DNA from: Chromera velia
Lineage: Eukaryota; Sar; Chromeraceae
DNA: 41,138 bases
Reading direction: 5' to 3'
Assembly: GCA_018398765.1 (NCBI GenBank)
Contig: JAHBMJ010004990.1
Span: forward strand, 35,001-76,138
In this document: positions 1-10,825 of the stretch, piece after piece
Position numbering within the stretch: the stretch's first letter is position 1
Layout of the letters: each line of letters starts with the position of its first letter
The notes under the pieces: model-generated
What the model was told of the DNA's origin: nothing
The model's input: the letters and a program-made list of their open reading frames with translations, nothing else
Database searches by the model: none
Translations under genes and position numbers: made by a program

Positions 1-11
1 TTCCTTTCTTC

Positions 12-42
<31 letters not shown>

Positions 43-90
43 TCCTAGTTTCTTTCTTTCCTAGTTTCTTTCTTTCTTTCTTTTTTTCCG
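1..90. repeat. (TTTC)n microsatellite at window start
   Basis: Runs of TTTC/CTTT units, interrupted twice by CCTAG, fill the first 90 bases. A T-homopolymer follows at about 111-125. This low-complexity start may be a contig edge. Confidence 0.9.
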
Positions 91-125
91 CCTTCCTCTA
101 ATTTGACTCGTTTTTTTTTTTTTTT

Positions 126-604
126 GGTGAGAACCATTGCGAAAAATACTGAAAAATAGACGGAGAATGACAACAAAGAGACATATGATTTTGCGGTGTT
201 TTCTTTATGAGTTTTTCGTACCAATTGGCATGGAAGGCCCTTCTTGTCGTTTCATGCCTTCAAAAGTATTCGAAAGAGGTCCAGCGGGCGGGCTGCGGGC
301 ATTCTGGCGGCACTGTGAGTCGTGGACACCGAATGAGAGTCATTTAAGACTAGATGGCTCAATCGGTCCACCAGGCGCCGGTACCGGGTTCCTTCAAGAA
401 ATCCAGCAACTTTTCTACCAGCATGCTTGAGACCAGCGACTACGCATTCATTCACGTGCATGTATAGATTGTCGAGTTCTCAACTGACTCGACTCCAATC
501 GACTCATTTCGATGCTTGATACGTGTCAAGTGCGAGTCTTGTTGGTTCAAGAAAAGTTTTCCCAGGCCAGCTCACAGTCTGAAAGAAAGGCGAAGTCTTC
601 GTCC
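126..604. other. Non-coding flank downstream of the PLGRKT-like gene
   Basis: No convincing coding exon is visible on either strand; the short open frames have no recognisable motif. This is the 3' flank of the minus-strand gene at 605-1060 and probably holds its 3' UTR and terminator. Confidence 0.5.
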
Positions 605-1060
605 TTAGGAACCCGGCCCCTTCGGTCTGTGCATGGGAAGAAAAGACGGCCAGTAAAAGCCAACAGCCTGTACGCCCTTGTGAAATTTGCGCTCTTCCTC
701 TCCGTAGTATTTGTCGAACATCGCCTGCTTCATCGGCACAAAACGTCCTTTCTCATGCTCAAGGATGTGCTCTGCCTCTTTCACAACCCGGGTCAGCTTG
801 GTTCCATAAGCCATGTCGGCAAGGTTGGAGAGACCAAAACCGCCGAGAATCACTGGAGCCAACATCAGAGGATGTCCCTTACCCGCGGCCGCCGCACCAG
901 TTGCAGCCCCGATAAAAAAAGTGTAGAGACCTCCAAACCACATCAATGTGTCTCTTGCTTTGGCGATGTTCACACTCATCTGAACTTCTCTTTGCATCAT
1001 CGCCTTCTGAGCGATTTTGTCCTCGATTGCATCCTCTACACGAGAGAAGATGGAACCCAT
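605..1060 (-). CDS. PLGRKT-like (C9orf46 family) small membrane protein
   Basis: An intronless 151-residue protein. It resembles the plasminogen receptor (KT)/C9orf46 family, which is about 147 residues in human. Shared features are the MGSIFS start, a helix with MQREVQM, an aromatic-rich first membrane segment (about 38-58, WFGGLYTFF), a second hydrophobic segment (about 64-82), and the DMAYGTKL...EAEHIL stretch at 82-100. The family is an integral membrane protein with two helices. The animal protein binds plasminogen through a C-terminal lysine, which is missing here (it ends GPGS), so that role is unlikely. The MGSIFS start also fits an N-myristoylation signal. ATG at 1060 is chosen because it aligns with the family start. 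The gene is divergent from the ubiquitin-like gene at 1870. The family call is confident; the cellular role is unknown. Confidence 0.9.
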   Translation of the reverse strand: MGSIFSRVEDAIEDKIAQKAMMQREVQMSVNIAKARDTLMWFGGLYTFFIGAATGAAAAGKGHPLMLAPVILGGFGLSNLADMAYGTKLTRVVKEAEHILEHEKGRFVPMKQAMFDKYYGEEERKFHKGVQAVGFYWPSFLPMHRPKGPGS

Positions 1061-1869
1061 CTTGGCTTGAGAGCGAATTCACGCGCTGTCGCCTTTCTGC
1101 CTTTCTGTATCAATGATCTCTATACAGGCGTCGTGAGAGTTTTGTGGATACCTTTAGACCTGGCCCGAGAACAGTTCGTGCGTCCAGCTTTGAACGTGCC
1201 TATATATTTGATGTGACGACAATACAGTTGCCACCCCTTCACTGTCCTCGAATTTGTCTTCTGATTAGGGTGATAGAGTCTTTTAGAAAGACAACCGAGC
1301 TATGGATAAGATGATGTTTCATGCCAGAGGCAGCCAGACCCTCGGCGTGTTGTACCCATGTTACAGCGGGAGGTGTACGTTGCAATGTGTTGCATGCATG
1401 TGTTGCATATGGGTGTGTTGCACATATTCAGGATTTTCTTGCGATGCGCCGATCCAGCCGATTGCGCGATTTTCAGCGCGCGTGCATGCAAGACAGTGCG
1501 CATGCACTTTGCATGCATGGATCGCGATGCGCGAGCATGCAGACTTTACGAAAAACTATATATATAGCGAACTCGGCATATCTCGGCTGGCTTTTAAATT
1601 GTGCTCTGGAATTCTACCACGGAACTCCACTTTCTTCTCATCGTGCGGCTGTGAGTGCTTGGTGACGCATTCCACATTATCAGAAAACGACCATCTTTCG
1701 GCTAGACTCTCCCTCGTTATACTTTCATTGTGGTAGCTCTCTTCCCGTCTCCCCGTCTACACATACATTCTGCCGTCTCCTAGACTAAGCGACCGTAGCA
1801 ACAAAACTCCTGGCGTCGAGCGCCCCTATCGAAGCGAAATCTTGCCCACAGGGAAATCTTCACGTGATC
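1061..1869. promoter_or_regulatory. Shared divergent promoter region with GCATGC cluster
   Basis: This 809-bp interval separates two head-to-head genes. It holds five GCATGC palindromes within 150 bp (about 1392, 1484, 1500, 1511, 1535), several GTTGCA words (about 1379-1436), and GCGCGC/ATCGCGAT words. TGCATGC is a known binding word of some apicomplexan ApiAP2 factors; use of such a factor here is inference. Start sites cannot be placed by eye. Confidence 0.5.
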
Positions 1870-2891
1870 ATGGCAGAGACTACCGCGAGCACTACAGCCA
1901 GCACCGAGTCTCGATGCAGCACTCCCCCTTCAGGCTTGACCTGGATGAAGGGGAAAGGAAACAGCGCCTTGACACTTCAAGGCCGCACAAAGACAGCTTC
2001 TGAGTCCTTTCAGATCTTTGTGAAGACTCTTGAGTGTAAGACAATCACTCTGGATGTTAGAGGACTGGACTCCATAGAGACGGTCAGTCAGTCAGTCAGT
2101 CAGTCAGTCAGTGCCCCTGCATGCATGCCTTTCCATACTTCTAAGTGATTTCGGATGTTTGCCGTACACTCCGAAGAACGCAGCCGTTACTCAATCCCCT
2201 TCATTGCTCCATCCTTTTCGCATATGTTTCGGAGGCTGCAGATTCTTTTTGCTCTTCTCTACGTTTCCGTGCCCTGCATTGATGAATCAACCGAATTCCT
2301 GTGGGGCCTAAAAATACTTCTACGCATCCGATACGCGTTTGCGTGCAATCCGTCCATGCACACCCTGGTGTGTAGGCCGGGATAAGGGAAGCAGCCACTC
2401 AACGGAATCTGTATACACACATGCATACAAGGAGATGACAAAGCTTGAAGGACCAGATCTGTGAAGAAGTTGATGTGAAGATCGGAACCGCAGCTCGTGT
2501 GAAGTGCTGCTGAATACGGTTTCAGGCATATAACTAGGTTGCGTGAGTAGGTGAGCAACATTGATAGCATTTGATTGAAGTCCCCTCGACCCTCTCTAAT
2601 ACTGCATGCCCATTCTTATCAGTCCAAGTGACAAACTTCAAGACCGCAAGTTTCAAACACTAATCGAGTCTGAGATGCCTTCTTTGCGTTCAGGTGAAAA
2701 GCAAAATTTGCGCCAAGGAGGGAATGCAGCCGGAGATCCAGAGACTGATCTTTGCAGGGAAGCAGCTGGAGGACGGGCGAACTCTGGAGCACTCTCATAT
2801 TGAGATGGAGTGTACAGTCCATTTAGTTGAGCGGCTGCGCGGAGGGATGTACCACGAAACAAGCGGAATGAGGGGCGAGATGTCACACTGA
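1870..2891 (+). CDS. Ubiquitin-like protein with N-terminal extension and C-terminal tail
   Basis: Two exons, 1870-2082 and 2694-2891, join in phase 0 to give 136 residues. Residues 47-122 align with ubiquitin without gaps (76 positions). K6, K11, K27, K29, K33 and K48, the I44 patch (RLIF), V70 and the terminal RLRGG are all present. K63 is Met, the initiating Met is Phe, and L71 is Glu. A Ser/Thr-rich 46-residue extension precedes the domain and a 14-residue tail ([14 protein letters not shown]) follows the di-glycine. A deubiquitinase-type cleavage would therefore be needed to expose GG. It is too diverged to be a polyubiquitin unit and is not a ribosomal fusion; it could be a specialised modifier or a non-conjugated ubiquitin-domain protein. 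The start is the first ATG of the open frame (1870). The intron donor lies in a GTCA repeat. Confidence 0.9.
2083..2112 (+). repeat. (GTCA)n repeat forming the 5' splice site
   Basis: About 7.5 GTCA units begin exactly at the exon 1 boundary of the ubiquitin-like gene. Every unit recreates a GTCAGT donor word. Confidence 0.9.
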
Positions 2892-3460
2892 GTCAGACAT
2901 GAAAGGACAGTAGAAACAACATAGTTGTCACATCTTTTTTGGATTCATGGAGAGGAGGGGGGAGAACGCCCTTTCGGTTTGAGGGGGGACCCACTGAATG
3001 CGATGAAGCTGTAGTACGTATTGGTCAATGAATTGCTCTCTTTAATTATTTTGTCAGATCGTCTGATTAATTTGCTTGTTTGATTCATTCATTCATTCAT
3101 TCATTCATAGCCTGCTTGCTGGATCAGGAAGTTGAAGAATGGAAGTGGGCCGATGCTGGAAATGTTTTTTACTGCAAACGAGAAGTCCTTGAATTGACAA
3201 GAGAAAAAGAGTCTGCGCTATCGGACCCGGCTGATCATCTTGCGAATCAAGTGATGCGTGGAAATGAATTAAACACAAGAGGCAAAGCAAGAACGGAACA
3301 ATTCAAACGCACTCAAACGCACCCAGAGATGAAAAAGAAAAGAGGAGAAGGAAAAAAGGGACAGAAAGGTAACCAAAACGCAGGCGGCCACTTCTATAGA
3401 GATGCAGAAACACACAGACAGACAGAATCAGACAGACAGACACAGAGACAGGCAGACAGA

Positions 3461-3540
3461 CGCACGCACACACACACATACACACATACACACACACGTG
3501 TGTGTGTATGTATGTGTGTGACTAGGGGCGGGGGGGGGGG
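3461..3540. repeat. CA/GT dinucleotide tract followed by poly-G
   Basis: ACAC-rich then TGTG-rich DNA forms an imperfect palindrome around CACGTGTG. A G-rich run interrupted by one C follows at about 3527-3540. Confidence 0.8.
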
Positions 3541-3599
3541 TCTACGACTAGGTTCTATTTTAAATCGTGGAAAAGTAATGAAAAGAATTTGTTTAACTT

Positions 3600-4238
3600 T
3601 GTTGGTGGTTTAAGGGAGTACTGTCACATGTGTAGGCGTATCACAGCCAAAAAAAAAAAAGGATTTACCACTAGATTTCCCATGCAGGATTGCATGGCTT
3701 TAATCTTTTTTTTTTTTGTAGAACGTACATGCACCTGAGCAAGGTATATATAGTGAGTAAACAAGTTAAAGCAACAGTTGTGCAATAGCAAATGTCTAGC
3801 CAGAAGTCTGAACAGTTACACAACACTTGATCAACAGTTGTTTATTAGGATCACTGGTACCAAACATTGTCAGCAATGACTCGGCATTGACTCGATAAAA
3901 AAAATTAAGTGAGAATTAGCTTTTTTATTTTACAATGATATACAGGGCTTTTTTTGTAGCCTAAAAAATATGTTTTAAACAACTGCTCTCAGCTGCTTTA
4001 AAACTTTTTTTTTATATATTTACTAGTATATTTATCATATCAATTTATAACTTTAAAACATTTATATCATGCATGAAAAAACCCTCAATCATCATTTATA
4101 TCTTTATATTTTTTTTTTATTTTTTCATCCTAATTTTTGTCATGTCCTATACGCGGCATAATACGCCTATGGGTGTGTGTATGCATGTATGTGTCTGTAT
4201 ATGTATGTGGTCTGAGCTTCAGTCTAGGCTTCAGCGAT

Positions 4239-4275
<37 letters not shown>

Positions 4276-4330
4276 CATAGATGCACGTTATTCACTTTTA
4301 AAAACCTTTTCTAGACTTTGACACAGAAAA
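3600..4330. other. AT-rich island 1
   Basis: Composition changes sharply from mixed/GC-rich flanks to strongly AT-rich DNA with T and A homopolymers and TATATA words. No coding frame is recognisable. It could be a decayed insertion. Confidence 0.5.
4241..4274. repeat. (GT)17 microsatellite
   Basis: Seventeen uninterrupted TG units at the right side of AT-rich island 1. Confidence 0.95.
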
Positions 4331-5255
4331 TGAGAATTTAATAACCAAATGATTTTGAATGACTACGGCCCTCGCTGTCTTGCAACTTTAGCGAAGTGCC
4401 GTAGCAATTTAGTCAAGCCACTCAGAGCAGCAAACACAGTTGCCAAGAAAGAGAAAGAAAGATAGATTGAGACAGGAAAGGACTGTGATGGATGTACTGT
4501 GCATGTCCACAAATGAAGAAACAAAACAGTCAAACACTCAGGCATATTTGTATGCAGCTGTACGCCAAGCAAGAATCCTCCCTCCCTCCCTCTTGCCCTT
4601 TCCCTGCATGGGAACGGACCCGTCCTTGCGTGTCGTTTCTGTCTCAGAAGAATTATCATAAGGGAATTCAGGAGGATACCAAGCTAGGAAGAGGCCCCTA
4701 GCTCTAATCTCCTTATACTTCCCATTCCTACCATACAAATTTCCAGAACCTTTGGATCTTTTGATCTGCTGATCTGGTCTGGTCCCGTCGGCCTTCCTTC
4801 CTTCTTTGTGCTGGACCCGTGCTGCGTCCCCCAGTCGAGACTGCACGCAATTCTTTCGTCCATTACCTGACGCACGCACACGCACAGGCAGGACATCCCT
4901 GGGCAGACAGGGGGCGGAAGGAAAGAAGGAAGACCACGCGTAGAGGAGGGATGAAGGGACCCGACCGAAGCTGCAAAGGCTCCCTCCCAAAACGACAATC
5001 AAGACACCCTCCCACCCTGGAAGAAACAGGCGCCGGTGGGAGGGAAGAAGAATCCTTCCTTCAGTGTGGGAGAAAGAGAGATAGACAGACAGGGACAGAG
5101 GCAGGCAGGCAGACAGAGAAAACGAAACGAAGAAAGACAGGAGGGAAGGAATGAAGGAATGAAGAAAAGAACAACCGAACAGACCCCAGCAACGTCCATC
5201 AACGAGCTTTCGCGTCGTTGCTTCGATCCCGTTCCCCTCCCTCACGATCGTGGAC

Positions 5256-5334
5256 ATGAATGAATGAATGAATGAATGAATGAATGGACAGCAAAAAAGG
5301 ACAGAAGCGACTACCATGCACCAAGCAAGCAAGC

Positions 5335-5371
<37 letters not shown>
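5256..5371. repeat. (ATGA)n and (GA)n microsatellites
   Basis: About seven ATGA/TGAA units at 5256-5286, then about 16 AG units at 5339-5371. Confidence 0.9.
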
Positions 5372-5373
<2 letters not shown>

Positions 5374-7003
5374 GAGGTACTGCTTTCAGCGTTTTGCCAA
5401 GCTGTGCACCAACCACCGCCTTAATTGAAATTCCTTCCATGCATCCCTCCCCCCCACCCTCCCTTCCAACCTCTCTCCCCCTCTCTCTCTCAGTCTGCCC
5501 TGATCTCCTGTTTGAATTGCCTCGCCCCACCGTTTGCTGAGCCCCGGCCAATCAATCCCAGATTGACAAGGCGGGCAGAGCAAAGAGGGCAGATGGGTGG
5601 GTGGGTGGTGGGTGACAAAGGCAGATCGAGAGAGAAACTGCGTGTGTGTCGTTTGGGAGGTCAAAGTCATCCATCCATCCATCCATCCACCATCAGAGTG
5701 AGGCTGTAGGTAAGGGCATACAGAAAAAGAGCTCTAGAGAGCAGTTAGCAAGACAGATGAATGAGTCAAGCCTTGCGTCCGTCCACCAATCAAATCATTG
5801 ACCGTTCACTTCTTCGAGGATAGAGAGAGAGAGGGGAATGAAGGAGAAAGAACGAAAGCGGACAAGGCAGAAGGAAGGGCGAAAGGAGGCAGACGACCAG
5901 TACATAAAAAGCAAACACAAAACCCCTTCTTTCCCTCGGCCGGTGGGGGTTCTCTTAGAGTAGAACTTTCAAAAGGTCTTCTCTCTCTCTTTCGTCTTCC
6001 GGCTTCGAGAGGCAGGCCGAAAGACACAAAGACAGAAAGAGCATGAACTCGAGATGAAGAAGACAGACGGATTCACAGACCGACGAGAACCCTCCGCCCC
6101 TTTGTTTGGACCCCTCCCTCCGACCGAACATTCATTCATGGAGTCTCTCAGTCAAATAATTCAAACCCCATAAAAACACAAACACGCCGTGGCGCACACA
6201 TGTACGTACACATAGGCAGATCGCATCAATTCAACACAAAAAAATACGAGCACCCCCCCCGCCCCCACCCACCCAAGACTCATTCCTTCCAACCTGGCCG
6301 TTTCTTTCACTCTCTCCATTCCCCTTTTCATGACCCTCTGCTTTATCAGCCAAGCCAGAAGAAGAGCCGTTGACCTTCCTCCCGTAACTCCTCACACCCG
6401 CCGAGGGAGGGAGGGAGGAGACGGAATCTCTCCAGAGCGATTCTGTCTGCTCTGCAAAAACGTCCCTCCCTTCTTTTTTCTTCTTCCCTGCTGCCCTTCT
6501 CCTTCCCCGATCGCGACGTCCACCTGCCCGCCGGACAGACAAAACGGGAGGGTTCACACGACCGAAAGAAATTTGCACAGGTACCTCACTGCTGCACAGA
6601 TGGACCGACAAACAGGGAGACGACTCACGCGACTCCTTCAGAATGTTCAATCCAGGGAAAGGCAAAGGAGAGAAAGAAAAGATGACACCGGTTAAGAACG
6701 GAAGAGGAGGACTTCAATCAATTATTGATGATGAATGAAGAAAGGAAACAACAGAGCATCTGTAAGCAGGCGAGGAAGTAGACCGCTAGGCGCACGGAAA
6801 AAAGACAGGGCAGGACAGGTAACAGAGAAGAGAGAAGCAGCCGCACTAAAGTGTTCCTTTCCCCTCTGTGTTTCTCTATACTCTTTCTTCGGCATCGGCC
6901 GGGACAGAACGAACAAGCGCGGCATAACAACCCCCCTCTCCACCCCCCTGTTTCTTTAAAGTGAACTCTCCTTCGCGGATGGCAGCTCACATCTGACAAC
7001 TCA

Positions 7004-10000
7004 TCACGGCCCTCCTCCCCCTTCTCCGTTGGCGTCGCCCATCTCTTCGTCTCCATCCCCGCCCGTCCCGTCGCCTGCTCCTGCGACAGCGTCTGCGGGG
7101 TGTGATGGGAGTCCCGCTCCCTCCGCGATTTTTGGAGGAAAGTGCTCAGTGACAAGGTTTCCCTGCACAAGTAAAAATCATTAATTGTCATGCATGCACG
7201 AATTGATTGCTGGACATTCAAAAATCGTTACGCCTTTGGATGGCGTCGTCCACGTCCTTTTCAATGAATGACAGGACTGTGTTGCGTGGTGACGCGTCTC
7301 AAACAGAATTTTTCAACCTCAGCGGGCGGGGCACAGAACAGCAAAACGAATAAAGCGCTCATGCAAGAAGAGGCAGAAAATTGGAGGCCGCCTCTCCCTT
7401 TCCGAGTGCACGATCGCGCAACCAAATGATCTCAGATTCACTCTGATGCGCACCAACACTCACTACATACCGAGAACGCAGATGACGTCGGAGGCGCTGC
7501 GGTGTCCCCCCCTTTCGCAGCAGACCCGTCTGCCGCTTCATCTGCCATTCTCTCCCATTCGTCCACCACCATACCCCCTCCCCCCCCTCCTGAGGAAGCC
7601 GCAGTGTGCTCCCCTGCACTCCCGTCCTCTTCATCAGGAGGGAGTTCCTCGATCCTCGCGCCACCATAAGCACCTTCAATGTCATCCTCCCCGTCGTCTT
7701 CCGCCTCTGCAAGGACCTGCCTGAGTGCGTCAAGATCGGCGCGGCCCGAAATTTCGTCATCATCGTCGTCCTCATCTTCATCATCCTCGCCGCCCCTTCT
7801 GCCATACGAAGGACCCGGACCTCTCGGCCCACCGGCCCCGGCCGGACCAGGTGCAAAGATCCCCCCCCCCAAGAGCATCTGTATGACCTGTGGAGGCAAC
7901 CCCCCCCCCATGAGTCGTTGCAGCGGGTTTCCGTCCTCGTCTCCGTCATCGTCATCCTCATCGTCGTCGTCCCCCCCGTCTCCCTGATCGGACCCCCAAC
8001 CGTCAGAGGGGGCCTGAGGTTCTTTCCGGGGAAGGGCTATGAACGGGCAGTCGTCACTGGGTTCTCGGGGAAGGACCAGTCGGTCTGCATGCATGGACAT
8101 GCAACACCGGCTTCAGATCGAATTTTCATACGCACACGAAATTCATTTGTCAGAGAGAAAGCAACCATAAATGAAGAGTCTGGTATCGGCTCTTGGCGAA
8201 GAAAGACCGCGTCTGCCAGTGGAAAGTACCACGAGTACTTTTCGGTACAGCACATGATGATTCGATGCCTCCCTCCGGCTTGCCTCTTACATTGATTCAT
8301 TCATGCGATTTGTTCACTGTGAGAAGAAAGATCATCGAGTGAACATCTCGTCGTTCACAAAAGAGGACGGAAGGGAGCGCGACCGACGCACCCACCCACC
8401 CTTGAGCCTCTGTGAGTCCAAGAGTTCCTCGAGGACCCGGTCCACATCACCCACAGTCACGTCCGTCTTCACAGCGTTTTGGTGAACTGCAGAAAGGGAA
8501 GCGGAAAAAGAAGATCAACGTTCTTGTCGTAAAACGCTGATAGCAACAGAGACAGACATACACTCGAGCGTAGACGAACAAAGGTATGGACTGGCAACGA
8601 CAATTCGAACCTGTGAGTGTGCATGCAAAAAGGCCGGAAGGCTGTTCGTTCAGACGGCAGAAAAGAAAAGAAAAAAATAAAATGACAAGAAGACAAACAG
8701 ACAAGCGTGATGATGGATACGTCACAGGTCCCGTGCAGGATCAGGGAAAGGACCCGCAGACGCGCACGCACACACAAACACGCGCAAGGCCTTCCTCTCT
8801 CTCACACACCACTCAAATGCGTGACAGATCTAGACCGATCACAGGTGGAAGAGGGCGTAAGCAAGCAAGAAAGCAGGCAGGCAGGCACGCAGGGAGGCAA
8901 AAAGGCCCCCACGCCGAGGGTCACAGGGACCGAGGGAGGCAGAACCCCCGCTAAAGTCGCCAAAAAAGACTCAAGGAAAGTTCTCTCCTTCATTGTTTCA
9001 GACAACACATGCGATAGATCGCCCTCTCTCGCCCCATTCCCCGACCTCCATACAGACAGACAAACAGACTGACCAGCCGCAAGCTCTAAGCCCAGGTGGA
9101 TTGCCTCCTTCTCGAGGAGTTTTTTGAATTGCGTTTTGGACTTTTCGAAGTGAACTCCTGCATGGGGTGAATTCACAGGCATAGAATCACATGAGAGGGA
9201 GCAAGGAAGAAAGGGAAAAGAGTGCCGAAAGACATTAATCAAAGTAAGGACAACAACGGGAATCAAATAAAGGAACAATAAAGGGAGATCGGAAAGGGCA
9301 ATTCATTGACACGGACCACCCCGACCTCAGAATTGGTCGCTTTGATTCGCCTCCTTCCCTTCCCCCTTTTTTTGAAGTTGTTGAATTGATTTTCCCAGGT
9401 GTGTATCACGACTCACTCACCTTTTCGCTTTCGCGTACCATTTTTTATTCCTATTTCACAGAAGGAAGGTCACCGACCGACTGACCAGACTCGAAGTACT
9501 CCTTCAGTTGTCGTTCCGGGGCCTCATCTTCCTCCAAACGGATCAATTGGGCGCTCATGTTGTCCTTTGACCCCTGCGGCAGGTGTGGAGCGAGAGTGAA
9601 AGGGTGGGTACGTACACGCACACGCACGGCACACAGACACACCCGTATACTTTAACAGACCCGTATATAAGAACCCAAACATATGTCGTCTGTCTATGTC
9701 ACTCATGCCCACAGATACACACGTATGCACGTTGTGGGGCGCTTCAGTGGAAGGGGAAAAGGGTACACACACGCACGCGCGCGCGCACGCACTCATCACA
9801 CACAGACACATGCAGAGTGTGCACACATTTAGGGGCAGATCATGCATGAGAGGCGGCAGCGCAATTCACTAAGGAAACACAGAAAGGCATGTGCATCCAT
9901 CCCTTTCCTACACCCTCGCAGTGCGTGTGATGGGATGGATGAGTTCGATCGTCAGGGAAGAAAAGAACATGAGGAACGTTTACCGAGGCGCGCCCGGAAA

Positions 10001-10779
10001 GACACACAACGAAAAGCGTCGAGCGGAAAACGAACCGGAGTTTAAAAAGAAACTTTCGCGAGAGAGGCAGACGGAAAGAAAAAACCGACTCACCCTGACG
10101 AGTGAGTAGTCCAGTAGAGAGACGCATGACTCCACCAGGTCGCCCTTGTGCTCGGAGAGGAATTTGTTCACTGCAGCTGCGACCTCCTCGTTGTTGGCTG
10201 ACTCGAAAATCCCGTCGCATGCAAGCAGGAGGATATCCCCTGACTTGACCTCATACGTCTGCAGCAGTGAAATGCAGAGGAACCATCGTCTGGATTGCCC
10301 GATCGAGAGTCTGGCGTTTTGATTGCCTTTCGACTTGGCGACAGACTTAAAGAGCGAAAGACACGGGAAGAGGAGGAATTAGTGAGAATTTAGCAACGAA
10401 TCTGTCAAACTTACCCTCTTCCTTCCTTTTCCTTCTCTGCCCTTCCCTCTTTGCCCTTCTCTATCTGCAGAGCTCTCGTTCTCGTGCAAGAAAGACCAGT
10501 TGAGCCCATGTCAAGCACATGCATGGTGATGCTCGATCATGCATACTTGACTTGACTGACAAAAACTACAACCCCGTCAAACCTTGGTGGTTGACAGACC
10601 ACTTTCCTTCCTTTTCCCCAAATGGAAATATGAACCAATCTACCCCCAACCATCCACCCACCTTGACTTCGGGGAGCGCAACCACTTTTTGCTCTCTCTG
10701 GGGAAGTGACGCATTCGTCTTGTATGACTGCACAACGAGCACGAGCACAATCACACACATAAACACAAAGACATGCACA

Positions 10780-10825
<46 letters not shown>

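Larger units (their letters stand above)
2892..7003. other. Convergent intergenic region, repeat-rich, no gene seen
   Basis: This 4.1-kb interval lies between the 3' ends of the ubiquitin-like (+) and PP2C (-) genes. Long open frames on the minus strand (for example 4538-5551) are translations of low-complexity GA/CT-type DNA and lack domains. Visible content is microsatellites, a poly-G run near 3527-3540, an AT-rich island at 3600-4330, and tetranucleotide repeats such as (ATTC)n near 3083-3108 and (CCAT)n near 5670-5690. No RNA gene was recognised. Confidence 0.6.

Noticed and set aside
512..1216. 234-residue plus-strand open frame
   Set aside because: It is antisense to the well-supported PLGRKT-like gene and has no motif of its own.
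4538..5551. 337-residue open frame on the minus strand
   Set aside because: It is translated low-complexity GA/CT and CATT-type repeat DNA, with no domain and no matching splice context.
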